Shown: positions 49,602 through 57,061 of the stretch, in pieces
How positions within the stretch are numbered: the first letter of the stretch is position 1
Layout of the letters: every line of letters starts with the position of its first letter
IMG/VR virus record: IMGVR_UViG_3300032085_001464
Span: 30,757 to 94,756 of that record
Source of the DNA: a virus
DNA length: 64,000 bases
Direction: 5' to 3' (one strand)
Notes under the pieces: model-generated
The model's database searches: none
What the model was told of the DNA's origin: nothing
The model's input: the letters and a program-made list of their open reading frames with translations, nothing else
Translations under genes and position numbers: made by a program

Positions 49602-50590
49602 TGTCCGTAAATACACATGTCTTGTACAAGTTCCGAAAAACTAATATCTGGTTCCCATCCGAGGACAGTTTTAGCCTTGGTATAATCACCCAGTAGTTGT
49701 TCAACTTCTGTTGGGCGGTAATATTTAGGGTTGATGCGAATGATGTCTCTGTTCATACATTTACAGAAACCAACCTCATCCAATCCCTCTCCACGCCACT
49801 CAATACTGAATCCATAATACTGAGAAGCTTCTTCAACAAACTCCCTAACACTACGCATCTTACCAGTGGCAAGAACAAAATCGTCAGGAGTATCATGCTG
49901 AGAGATCATCCACATACCACGAACAAAATCTTTAGCATGCCCCCAATCACGCTGAGCATCCAGATTACCAAGCTCTAAAATATCTTGCAGACCTGCAGAG
50001 ATCTTTGACAATCCCATCGTGATCTTACGGGTAACGAAGGTTTCACCTCTCCTAGGGGATTCATGGTTGAATAGGATACCATTACTAGCATGGATACCAT
50101 ACGCTTCACGATAGTTTCTGACCATCCAGTAAGAGTATAGTTTTGCCACCCCATAGGGGGATCTTGGATAGAAGGGAGTTGTTTCTTTCTGAGGAACTTC
50201 TTGTACGAGTCCATACAATTCACTAGTAGATGCCTGATAGAACTTACAGGGATGATCTAATAGACGAATAGCTTCCAGAAGACGCAGTGTTCCTAGAGCA
50301 TCAACTTGACCCACATACTCAGGCATCTCGAAAGACACCTTAACATGGCTCATTGCACCAAGGTTATAAACCTCAGTTGGTTTGATCTTTTGAATAATAC
50401 TGATAAGATTACCAGCATCAGTCAGGTCTCCATAATGGAGATGAATACGATCATAGATATGATCAATTCTATGAGTATTAATAAGAGAAGAACGGCGTAC
50501 AATGCCATGAACTTCATATCCTTTTTCAAGGAGAAGTTCTGCAAGGTACGATCCATCCTGTCCTGTAATACCAGTTATTAATGCAATCAT
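49598..50590 (-). CDS. gmd: GDP-mannose 4,6-dehydratase
   Basis: 330 residues. [20 protein letters not shown] (about 3-22), [10 protein letters not shown] (about 119-128) with the catalytic Thr/Ser and Glu, and [15 protein letters not shown] with Tyr and Lys define GMD. It makes GDP-4-keto-6-deoxy-D-mannose, the branch point for fucose and other 6-deoxysugars. It heads the operon of eleven minus-strand genes ending at 40738; no clear consensus promoter is visible directly upstream, where small genes are packed. Confidence 0.95.
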   Translation of the reverse strand: MIALITGITGQDGSYLAELLLEKGYEVHGIVRRSSLINTHRIDHIYDRIHLHYGDLTDAGNLISIIQKIKPTEVYNLGAMSHVKVSFEMPEYVGQVDALGTLRLLEAIRLLDHPCKFYQASTSELYGLVQEVPQKETTPFYPRSPYGVAKLYSYWMVRNYREAYGIHASNGILFNHESPRRGETFVTRKITMGLSKISAGLQDILELGNLDAQRDWGHAKDFVRGMWMISQHDTPDDFVLATGKMRSVREFVEEASQYYGFSIEWRGEGLDEVGFCKCMNRDIIRINPKYYRPTEVEQLLGDYTKAKTVLGWEPDISFSELVQDMCIYGQ

Positions 50591-50593
50591 TTT

Positions 50594-50911
50594 TTAATTA
50601 AATGTAATAATATCCTGTCCTCCAAGACTACTAATAGCTACAGTATCAGCAGCTACAACAGTAGCAGTAGGATTGCCAGTGAAACTAATGCCATCCTGAC
50701 CCCAATCAAAAGGGCTAGCGGAGGAAGAATTGAAAGTAATATTGTCTTCGGAGGACATTGCTTGATCAGCACATGCTTGATCTGCGATAGCACGAAGTCC
50801 CAAGTAATGCCGCCAAATTTCTGACAGCGTTCTAGTATCCTCGTCGTTATTTAGTGCAGAAATAAGTGCATTTTTTACAGAGTCAGCAGCAGTTTGGTAG
50901 GAGTTGTACAT
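50594..50911 (-). CDS. Hypothetical protein (105 aa)
   Basis: Start at the ATG at 50909-50911 (MYNSYQTAADSVKNAL), three bases after the upstream stop. A helical N-terminal half with LGLRAIADQACADQAMS is followed by a strand-rich end with repeated GxDxI-FT (GQDGISFTGN, GGQDIITFN). The two matching ends suggest a small beta repeat. Not recognised. Confidence 0.55.
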   Translation of the reverse strand: MYNSYQTAADSVKNALISALNNDEDTRTLSEIWRHYLGLRAIADQACADQAMSSEDNITFNSSSASPFDWGQDGISFTGNPTATVVAADTVAISSLGGQDIITFN

Positions 50912-50913
50912 AA

Positions 50914-51195
50914 TTAATAATTGGATGATACGGTATCTTTGGTATAACATGGTACACCATGAGGATCTAGCCACTTAGTATACTCAAAATCTTCTATAGC
51001 TAGAAAACACTGGTCGGCATTATCAAAAAGATAGATGTCAGAGTATTTTTTACTATACTCATCTGCCTTTTGAAGACGCAAGTCAGGCTTATCATTGAGT
51101 TGAATGTAACCCTTTTGCACATAGCGATAAGGATAACGCTCATGAATAACAAGCGTCTTAGTCGATGCAACAGACTTTGGATCTAGATCATTCAT
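50914..51195 (-). CDS. Hypothetical protein (93 aa)
   Basis: Starts MNDLDPKSVASTKTLVIHER. Tyrosine-rich, with YRYVQKGYIQ and YSDIYLFDNADQCFLAIED, and a mixed alpha/beta composition. It is coupled to the next gene and overlaps the preceding one by eight bases. No known family. Confidence 0.5.
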   Translation of the reverse strand: MNDLDPKSVASTKTLVIHERYPYRYVQKGYIQLNDKPDLRLQKADEYSKKYSDIYLFDNADQCFLAIEDFEYTKWLDPHGVPCYTKDTVSSNY

Positions 51196-51409
51196 TGATA
51201 ATACCTTCAGTTACAAGATCATTGTACAGACAGTCTAGCAGAATTTCGTAGTCATCACAAGGATCGTTCTTAAATTGAATTCCCTTTTCCCTGTAATACT
51301 TAGTGACCTTACGAAAAACTTTTGGATACTGGTGATCTAGATCAACTTGACCTTCAACAGTACTACGAAGAATGTTGATGTGTTTCCTGAACTTAGTAGT
51401 GACAGACAT
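51188..51409 (-). CDS. Small helical hypothetical protein (73 aa)
   Basis: Begins MSVTTKFRKHINILRSTVEG and has a basic first half and an acidic helical end (CDDYEILLDCLYNDLVTEG). It is first in the small-gene unit leading into gmd and follows a possible TATAAT box. Function unknown. Confidence 0.5.
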   Translation of the reverse strand: MSVTTKFRKHINILRSTVEGQVDLDHQYPKVFRKVTKYYREKGIQFKNDPCDDYEILLDCLYNDLVTEGIINE

Positions 51410-51431
51410 TGCTCTGTTTGATTACCTTGTT

Positions 51432-51437
51432 ATTATA
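51432..51437 (-). promoter_or_regulatory. Possible -10 box (TATAAT)
   Basis: A perfect TATAAT on the minus strand, preceded by GGGG, 23 bases before the ATG at 51409. No good -35 is visible at 16-18 bases, so an activator or extended recognition would be needed. It may serve the small-gene and glycan unit. Confidence 0.4.
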
Positions 51438-51477
51438 CCCCATATTTACTGGTTTGAGTAGGACCTATGGACAGTTC

Positions 51478-51669
51478 CTACTTTGGTTTGATCACAAAGG
51501 GTGGGTGCCGATCAAACTTATCAATTTGATATCCCTCTACCATTGCCTGACGAATGATGTTGTCGTAACTGTGGGAGTGAAGAGGAATGTGACGATGCAA
51601 TAGAAAATCCTCACAGTCCTCTGCAAGGCATTCTTTCTGCTCATGAGTCAGGTTATTCAGGTCAATCAT
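51478..51669 (-). CDS. Small hypothetical protein (63 aa)
   Basis: MIDLNNLTHEQKECLAEDCE opens a helical segment, then HRHIPLHSHSYDNIIRQAM with five histidines in 16 residues, possibly metal-binding. It overlaps the upstream gene by four bases. Function unknown. Confidence 0.5.
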   Translation of the reverse strand: MIDLNNLTHEQKECLAEDCEDFLLHRHIPLHSHSYDNIIRQAMVEGYQIDKFDRHPPFVIKPK

Positions 51670-51914
51670 CGTACTTCAAAGTTTAGTTTACGAACTTTGC
51701 GTTTGCGTCGGTTCTCTTGGTACTCTAAGTCATTTCTACTAAGAACATGACTATCCTTAGAATTGTTTTCATTTTTTAACAAAACGACTTCACTAAGATC
51801 CATAGCTGTAATTTTGTCATCCAATAATGTCATCATATTTGGGCAACCGCAACTCTGACTCTTGGTTGAGCTGGTCAATTCTACATTGCAAATTTTGCAT
51901 TTGACAGATAGCAT
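51666..51914 (-). CDS. Small zinc-ribbon-like protein (82 aa)
   Basis: Starts MLSVKCKICNVELTSS with C6-x-x-C9, followed by QSCGCPN (C22, C24), enough for a four-cysteine zinc site. The C-terminus is basic (YQENRRKRKVRKLNFEVR), which suggests nucleic-acid contact. Other cyanophages have a similar small gene, of unknown role. A nested frame (51817-51969) overlaps its start and was not accepted. Confidence 0.6.
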   Translation of the reverse strand: MLSVKCKICNVELTSSTKSQSCGCPNMMTLLDDKITAMDLSEVVLLKNENNSKDSHVLSRNDLEYQENRRKRKVRKLNFEVR

Positions 51915-51965
51915 GTCTTAATAACTCCTTTATTTCAGATAATTCTTCTTTAATTTTTTTCTTCT

Positions 51966-52619
51966 TCATAAAAAAGTAACCTCAGTAAATCTAGTTGTTT
52001 GTTTAAAGAAGTCGTCTACAATTGTTTGACCATGAAACCATTTTCCAGGAAACACGACCCCACAATTAAATCGATCTAAGATACACAAATCTTCCTTGAA
52101 CTGTTTATTGGTTTTCCAAGGACTTGTATGTTCGGTGTCCCTTTTACTAGAATAGCTCTTTGCTTTTGTATTGCAAGGAGTATACAATGAAGTGCCAGAT
52201 TTCATATGATGAGTTGGATTCAAAAAGATAATAAAATTTAATTGACCATCAGTGTGAGGATGCCAGTGTCTCTCTTTTGGAACATCATTAATCAATCTAA
52301 ACTGATTGATCGTATGGGGTGCAGTTTGTGGATCTACTTCTAGATTATAATTATTTGCTATCGATTCTAACAAATATTTTCTGTGCAAATCCCACCTATT
52401 ATCCAATAGCATTTGACCATCCATAAAGTCAATGCCATTGAGAGATCCCTTACAAGATTTATGAGTTACAATACTATTAACAGAGTTAAGGTATTGATAA
52501 ATTTTTTCAGGGTACTTATATATATCGTCAATGAATAAAATCTCAGAATCTTTCCAAGGAACATTCACAATATTCCAGGATTCATTAAGTTGAAAATCTT
52601 TATTACTGAAAAAATTCAT
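51966..52619 (-). CDS. 2OG-Fe(II) oxygenase-like protein (DUF6445 type)
   Basis: 217 residues. RHWHPHTDGQLNFIIFLNPT (about 117-136) has an HxD-type iron site, and GVVFPGKWFHGQTIVDD carries the distal histidine. It shares with the 22849 protein the PEKIYQYLN-type opening (YKNPDEIRNL there). The first base of its ATG (52619) is the discriminator base of the tRNA-Val. First of four successive oxygenase genes. Confidence 0.65.
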   Translation of the reverse strand: MNFFSNKDFQLNESWNIVNVPWKDSEILFIDDIYKYPEKIYQYLNSVNSIVTHKSCKGSLNGIDFMDGQMLLDNRWDLHRKYLLESIANNYNLEVDPQTAPHTINQFRLINDVPKERHWHPHTDGQLNFIIFLNPTHHMKSGTSLYTPCNTKAKSYSSKRDTEHTSPWKTNKQFKEDLCILDRFNCGVVFPGKWFHGQTIVDDFFKQTTRFTEVTFL

Positions 52620-52690
52620 GGGAGATACAAGGATCGAACTTGTGACAATCTCGGTGTAAACGAGGTGCTCTACCTCTGAGCTAATCTCCC
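52619..52690 (-). tRNA. tRNA-Val (UAC)
   Basis: 72 bases fold into a full cloverleaf: acceptor GGGAGAT/ATCTCCC, D stem GCTC/GAGC, anticodon stem CTCG/CGAG with loop TTTACAC (anticodon TAC), T stem ACAAG/CTTGT with TTCGATC loop. No encoded CCA. The C27-A43 pair is a mismatch. The 3' discriminator base is the A of the downstream ATG. Confidence 0.93.
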
Positions 52691-52693
52691 AAA

Positions 52694-52766
52694 CGACTCA
52701 GGTTGGGGTCGAACCAACGACCGACTGCTTAGAAGGCAGTTGCTCTGTCCACTGAGCTACTGAGTC
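52694..52766 (-). tRNA. tRNA-Arg (UCU)
   Basis: 73 bases: acceptor GACTCAG/CTGAGTC, D stem GCTC/GAGC, anticodon stem ACTGC/GCAGT with loop CTTCTAA (anticodon TCT, reading AGA/AGG), T stem GTTGG/CCAAC. Its 5' end overlaps the last ten bases of the oxygenase gene at 52757. Useful for AGA codons, which the phage uses often. Confidence 0.93.
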
Positions 52767-53362
52767 TTAAACATGAAGGTGTAATTAACTCTTCTGTGAT
52801 TGGAACCTGGTTTCATCGAAACTCTATTTGTTTCGTGAAAGTACTTGGAGTTGAATATGAGAAGACGATTATACGCATATGGTATAATCGTCTTCTCTGA
52901 TCTAGTATACTCCAGATATTTCCGAATCAACTTGACATCCGTATTATACTCACGCCATGTCCATGTCGGAGGCGGTTTGATATCGTAAAGAATCAAACCA
53001 TTTTTCTCTGGATCTTCTACAGAAGAATCTGGAGTGACCCAGAGATTCACATTATAACATGCTGGGTCAGCATGTGGAGTCACACCTTCGGCATTATTGT
53101 CGTAAACAAATGCCCATCCTCTATCAAAATGACCAAGGAATGGGAACCTTGTTTCCAACCCTGTTATTATAGCAGAAAGAATGGGAAGGCGCAACCTCTC
53201 TTTAGAAAAATTAAGAGAGTAGTAGTCTTCATAGATATCATCCGGGTCTTCTGCATTGAGAGCGTACTCCCTAAGCTCATCGATGACTTCGGGGAGGAAT
53301 AGTCCATCCTCCACATGATATCTATGTTCCTGAATAATCTTCTTTAGAATATTTGAGTGCAT
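52757..53362 (-). CDS. 2OG-Fe(II) oxygenase-like protein
   Basis: 201 residues. TPHADPACYNVNLWVTPDSS (about 94-113) gives the HxD iron site, and FHETNRV with NHRRVNYTFMF gives the distal histidine and arginine. It is longer at the N-terminus than the next members. Its last codons lie inside the tRNA-Arg, so gene and tRNA share one transcript or need processing. Substrate unknown. Confidence 0.75.
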   Translation of the reverse strand: MHSNILKKIIQEHRYHVEDGLFLPEVIDELREYALNAEDPDDIYEDYYSLNFSKERLRLPILSAIITGLETRFPFLGHFDRGWAFVYDNNAEGVTPHADPACYNVNLWVTPDSSVEDPEKNGLILYDIKPPPTWTWREYNTDVKLIRKYLEYTRSEKTIIPYAYNRLLIFNSKYFHETNRVSMKPGSNHRRVNYTFMFKTQ

Positions 53363-53852
53363 AGGTAAAACGATGATCCGAATTCAAAGGAGTTGCTCTA
53401 TGCAAAATCCAAGAAGTAAATTTTAATAAAGTATTAGGGACGGGAGGGACACCAATAATTTTATTGTCCAAGAAGAACTCCGTACATCCCCCCTCATCTA
53501 CTCCAGTATAATTTTTGTTGGCATAGAAAATGAAAGTAACTTCATCTTGATCAATATCACAGTCTTTATGAAAGTTTGCGATCTCTCTAGGAGCAAAGCA
53601 ATTAATGTATGCTCGGTATAATTTATACTCCTGAATCTCTGGATATCTAGCATAGATTATGGTTTCTAAGATGCCTACAATGGCATCATCTTCTTCATTT
53701 TCTGGATCTAATTCACAAATCAATCCTGTTGGTTTGTGGGAATCATCGTCTCGCTCACCATATGCATACTCAGCGTCATATGCATACTCACTTACTTCTC
53801 TAAAGTCTTCTGAAGATAGAGCTTTGTCAAGGGAAAGAATGTTTGGTTTCAT
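53322..53852 (-). CDS. 2OG-Fe(II) oxygenase-like protein
   Basis: 176 residues from the ATG at 53852, which overlaps the next stop (ATGA). The iron site is HKDCDIDQDEVTFIFYANKN (about 93-112, HxD-like H-K-D), then WILHRATPLNSDHRF with the distal histidine and arginine. The end overlaps the following gene by 41 bases. Prolyl-4-hydroxylase-like. Confidence 0.72.
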   Translation of the reverse strand: MKPNILSLDKALSSEDFREVSEYAYDAEYAYGERDDDSHKPTGLICELDPENEEDDAIVGILETIIYARYPEIQEYKLYRAYINCFAPREIANFHKDCDIDQDEVTFIFYANKNYTGVDEGGCTEFFLDNKIIGVPPVPNTLLKFTSWILHRATPLNSDHRFTYALKYSKEDYSGT

Positions 53853-54415
53853 AATGCGTCGTTGAGCTCCTGTACTCTCCATACCACAGTGTATCTATAC
53901 ACATGAGGATGCCGTGGTCCTAGTCCTCTATGTTTAATCTCCGATGGGAAAATTAGTACCCTACCAGGTACATATTCATGCTCTTCTATAACATTATCTT
54001 CATCATCAAGTAGTTGAAACTGACCACCCCATTCTAAAGTATCCCATTCCAAATTCGGCATGTACATAATTGTATAGGAACCTTCTTCTCCATCTATATG
54101 ACTAGTCCCATCACAAAAAGAATGCTGTAAGTTAAAATCAATTCTATTAAGATAAAATCTTTTATCAAGAAGCTCTTCTAATTCCTCCAACATATCAAAG
54201 AAAATCTCACTGTCATCCATGAGATTTACTACTTTGTTTATTGACTCCCTTTCAAATATGTTTTCCCCCATCAATCTATGAGTTCCATTCTCTCCATAAG
54301 GAACTGAAGTACCGTTCGCAATGTTAGTAGCAGTTACTGGTAGGTTTTTGATTTGCGTCTCAACCTTAACCATATACGAAAGCTCAAATTGCTTATCAAT
54401 TACTGTTGCAATCAT
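53849..54415 (-). CDS. 2OG-Fe(II) oxygenase-like protein
   Basis: 188 residues. HIDGEEGSYTIMYMPNLEW (about 106-124) is the H-x-D segment, then RVLIFPSEIKHRGLGPRHPH with the distal histidine and YRYTVVWRV with the arginine. A coupled start (ATGA) links it with the next gene. Together with its three neighbours it forms a tight run of oxygenase genes. Confidence 0.75.
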   Translation of the reverse strand: MIATVIDKQFELSYMVKVETQIKNLPVTATNIANGTSVPYGENGTHRLMGENIFERESINKVVNLMDDSEIFFDMLEELEELLDKRFYLNRIDFNLQHSFCDGTSHIDGEEGSYTIMYMPNLEWDTLEWGGQFQLLDDEDNVIEEHEYVPGRVLIFPSEIKHRGLGPRHPHVYRYTVVWRVQELNDAL

Positions 54416-54551
54416 CTAAAGTCCTATTATAAATCACAACTCGACCATTCTCATGCGTAAAAACTAACTCATCATCTGGATGCCACATTAGTTCTTCAAA
54501 AAGAGCATTGAGCTTGTCCATATCCTCATAAAGTTGATTAGGATTTGTCAT
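54396..54551 (-). CDS. Small hypothetical protein (51 aa)
   Basis: From the ATG at 54551: MTNPNQLYEDMDKLNALFEE, then WHPDDELVFTHENGRVVIY. Strand pair after a helix. Overlaps the oxygenase start by 20 bases. Function unknown. Confidence 0.5.
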   Translation of the reverse strand: MTNPNQLYEDMDKLNALFEELMWHPDDELVFTHENGRVVIYNRTLDDCNSN

Positions 54552-54747
54552 TGTTTTCCTCCTTTGTTTTGTGGTTGAATTCAATTACAATTTTTTCGTG
54601 AGTTGTTGTTCTATCAGAACAATAATAATGCATTAATTCACCGTTCAATATTTTACAAACATTATCTAGTTGTAATTGGGTGACAAACTCTTTAAACCCA
54701 TCATCCATCCAAGATTTATTCGATCCTGGTGTGTTAAAATCATCCAT
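54538..54747 (-). CDS. Small hypothetical protein (69 aa)
   Basis: From the ATG at 54747: MDDFNTPGSNKSWMDDGFKE, then LQLDNVCKILNGELMHYYCS and a strand-forming end. Overlaps the next start by 14 bases. Function unknown. Confidence 0.45.
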   Translation of the reverse strand: MDDFNTPGSNKSWMDDGFKEFVTQLQLDNVCKILNGELMHYYCSDRTTTHEKIVIEFNHKTKEENNDKS

Positions 54748-54752
54748 TATTA

Positions 54753-54959
54753 TTACCAAAAATTATGTTTGAAAGAGTTCTTTTCGAGATCTTCATAATA
54801 TTTTATCAATCTCTCTACTTGTTTTTTATCAGTACCACAGGGAGCATTCTTTAAACAAATAAGAATACATTTTTCATCACCGATAGGAGGTTTAATAGAA
54901 AACCCCCACTTATCTACTTTACCCCTCGGTGCTTCGCATGGATCAAATTCATGTGGCAT
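54753..54959 (-). CDS. Small hypothetical protein (68 aa)
   Basis: From the ATG at 54959 (MPHEFDPCEAPRGKVDKWGF), which overlaps the previous stop by one base (TAATG). Contains CILICLKNAPCG and a C-terminal helix. Function unknown. Confidence 0.45.
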   Translation of the reverse strand: MPHEFDPCEAPRGKVDKWGFSIKPPIGDEKCILICLKNAPCGTDKKQVERLIKYYEDLEKNSFKHNFW

Positions 54960-55273
54960 TAGTCTCGCTGTCTCCAATCATCAGGTTTGTCTTGGTGAAA
55001 CCAACTCTTGATATCGTCAGCATCAGTAAATCCCTTCTTGTGATTGGATGGATCGGGATCTCCTAAACCCATCCTATTCAGAAAATCGTCTGTGCTACCT
55101 TCTTCGATATTTTGAGATGCTTGGCGTCTTGCCATCTTTAACATCTCATTAGCAGATGTATTTGCCTTAGCAAGTTTCTGTGCCCAAACCATATCATCTA
55201 ATTTAACTTTTTCTCCATTAGCAATACATTTACAAATAAACTCCAGCTTTAGTCGGTACTGTGTGGAAAGCAT
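54959..55273 (-). CDS. Small helical hypothetical protein (104 aa)
   Basis: MLSTQYRLKLEFICKCIANG begins an all-helical N-terminal half with MVWAQKLAKANTSANEMLKM, followed by a disordered DPDPSNHKKGF stretch and a tail WFHQDKPDDWRQRD. Common as an uncharacterised protein of cyanophages. A CTAAATA-like box lies upstream at about 55285. Confidence 0.55.
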   Translation of the reverse strand: MLSTQYRLKLEFICKCIANGEKVKLDDMVWAQKLAKANTSANEMLKMARRQASQNIEEGSTDDFLNRMGLGDPDPSNHKKGFTDADDIKSWFHQDKPDDWRQRD

Positions 55274-55300
55274 TCGGAACCCCTAGCAAACTTATTTAGT

Positions 55301-55966
55301 CTATACTTGGACCCAGTGATGTGGTGAAGTGACGACATTTTCGTAGTTGTGGTCTACATTTACAGTAGAGGTCACGAAGATATCATAAACGATTGAAGCT
55401 CTAAAGTCAACTCCATTAAACTCTGTTACCCTATGCAAAATATTAGATGGAAAAATAATTAGATCACCATCTTCTGGATCTAAACTGTAAATACCATAAT
55501 CATCATTAACATTCAATGGAAGATTATCCATATAACCTTCAGAGGCAAGAGTCAATGTTCCACCATTCCCCTGAGTTCTTAAGTAGTAGATACCACTAAA
55601 GTGAGATCCCTTATGCAAATGATCTGGATTGCCACCCTCGTCTGGTCTACACACATTGGGCCAGGACTTTTGAAAGAAGATGTCATGATCATAATCCTTG
55701 TCATCTTCAGTTTGTCTACACATACCAGATAGATACTGCCTCGTAGCATGTGCCATCTGAGCATTCAACCAATAAAATTCTTTAGTTTTATGTAAGAGAA
55801 AAAACTTTGGTATGTCTTGGTCACCAGTAAAGTTACCATTATCTTCAATCTCTTCTAAGTTTTTATAGTAAAACTCTTTACATAGATCCATCATTCCTTT
55901 CCACTCTTTTTGTGGACAGGGAACATTTGATCTGTAAATTGCTGTTGGAAAGATATGTTCTATCAT
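55301..55966 (-). CDS. 2OG-Fe(II) oxygenase-like protein (PF13759 type)
   Basis: 221 residues. It begins MIEHIFPTAIYRSNVP, as the family usually does, and has DHLHKGSHFSGIYYLRTQGN (about 115-134), GGTLTL, and DGDLIIFPSNILHRVTEFNG with the distal histidine and RASIVYD with the arginine. It is a clear member of the group also present at 31300. Substrate unknown. Confidence 0.78.
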   Translation of the reverse strand: MIEHIFPTAIYRSNVPCPQKEWKGMMDLCKEFYYKNLEEIEDNGNFTGDQDIPKFFLLHKTKEFYWLNAQMAHATRQYLSGMCRQTEDDKDYDHDIFFQKSWPNVCRPDEGGNPDHLHKGSHFSGIYYLRTQGNGGTLTLASEGYMDNLPLNVNDDYGIYSLDPEDGDLIIFPSNILHRVTEFNGVDFRASIVYDIFVTSTVNVDHNYENVVTSPHHWVQV

Positions 55967-55973
55967 AAGCCAA

Positions 55974-56612
55974 TTACAGGTTTTGAGCCAGAGATATCAC
56001 GGGAAGATGTAACCAATTATTTTTACAGTAATTGCAATTATCAGGGACTTCTACATCATATGGGGATATTTTAATACCAAACTGAACCCCTTCGGGCAAA
56101 TCCATTAAGGTGCGATATACATTTTTCCCCCAGTCCTCAATATCATTTCCTTGACTAGAACAATAAAAAGAATACCGGGATCGTTTTTTTGCCAGATGTT
56201 TAAAACATTTTAATATAAAGAAAGTGACTGCACAATTATTAATACAAATATTAGAGGTATCCCCCTCTAAGTATGGGTCAAAGAAAAAACAATCAAACTT
56301 TCCCAATCCACTTATATCAGGCCATGCTTGTTTGATAACTGTAGTATTAGGATATTGTTTAGACCACTCCAAAGCTTTTTCATAGACTACAGGATCTGGT
56401 TCCAGTACAGTATATGATTTAGGTTTCCACTTCATAATTTGATCAGCAGAATATCCCATACCAAATCCAATCTCTAGAACATCACCATAAGGTTCTAAGA
56501 AATCTATACAATCTATCATATACTTATGTTCCCATTCCATCATGTACTGATGGTCTCTGGAGGAACCGTAAAGTATATCGTTATCGTTTATGTCTCTTCG
56601 ATATTCGGCCAT
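55974..56612 (-). CDS. Class I SAM methyltransferase, guanidinoacetate-methyltransferase-like
   Basis: 212 residues. HQYMMEWEHKYMIDC precedes the SAM motif DVLEIGFGMGYSADQI (about 44-59), as in guanidinoacetate N-methyltransferase (VLEVGFGM). KFDCFFFDPY (about 105-114) is motif IV-like. It has many cysteines at the end (YCKNNW). It could methylate a small molecule or an arginine-type group. Its start overlaps the GIY-YIG gene by 25 bases. Confidence 0.65.
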   Translation of the reverse strand: MAEYRRDINDNDILYGSSRDHQYMMEWEHKYMIDCIDFLEPYGDVLEIGFGMGYSADQIMKWKPKSYTVLEPDPVVYEKALEWSKQYPNTTVIKQAWPDISGLGKFDCFFFDPYLEGDTSNICINNCAVTFFILKCFKHLAKKRSRYSFYCSSQGNDIEDWGKNVYRTLMDLPEGVQFGIKISPYDVEVPDNCNYCKNNWLHLPVISLAQNL

Positions 56613-57034
56613 GAATAATAATCTTTTTTATAATAACGACCCAAGATATTACTATTGTAATACTTGGGGTCACCGTTTTCAAGAGATTCTGTTAGGACAG
56701 AATGGACAAATAATTGTTTGGTTTCTTCGTAGTTAACTTTACCCTTTGTTAATTGTAACGAAAGTATTTCTCGTTTGAAGGAACTATTTCCAAGTCCACG
56801 GCGGTCCCGATTAAGTTCGTCAGAGCTTCCGTAGTATCTTTTCCAGTCGCTCTCACTCTTAACTCGCCTACCTCCACCTCTAGGCTTTCGTAGTTGGTGA
56901 AAGTACTTCCTACCGATGTATTGCCTACCTGATTCGAGATTAGTAATCCGGTAGACAAAACCGACAAACTCACCAATGTTCTCAGATAAAAAAGGTTGTC
57001 CTTCAAAAATCCAGGGGTTTTCATAATCAACCAT
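56588..57034 (-). CDS. GIY-YIG endonuclease-like protein
   Basis: 148 residues. GFVYRITNLESGRQYIGRKY (about 24-43) holds the GIY/YIG-type pair (GFVY ... YIGRK), and the later E/N residues lie in SSFKREIL and YYNSN. It is of SegE type from T4-like phages. Such enzymes are often free-standing homing endonucleases. No intron is near. Its role may be to bias inheritance of flanking phage sequences. Confidence 0.7.
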   Translation of the reverse strand: MVDYENPWIFEGQPFLSENIGEFVGFVYRITNLESGRQYIGRKYFHQLRKPRGGGRRVKSESDWKRYYGSSDELNRDRRGLGNSSFKREILSLQLTKGKVNYEETKQLFVHSVLTESLENGDPKYYNSNILGRYYKKDYYSWPNIEET

Positions 57035-57061
57035 GATGTATTTAAACTACATTATATAGTC

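Noticed and set aside
51817-51969. 50-codon frame (MKKKKIKEELSEIKELL) overlapping the zinc-ribbon gene
   Set aside because: It has a neat coiled-coil look but overlaps 98 bases of a better-supported gene in another frame, and the zinc-ribbon gene would then lose its own start context. Kept only as a possibility.
56588-57034. Homing endonuclease inside an intron
   Set aside because: No split gene flanks it; both neighbours are intact, so it is a free-standing nuclease gene.
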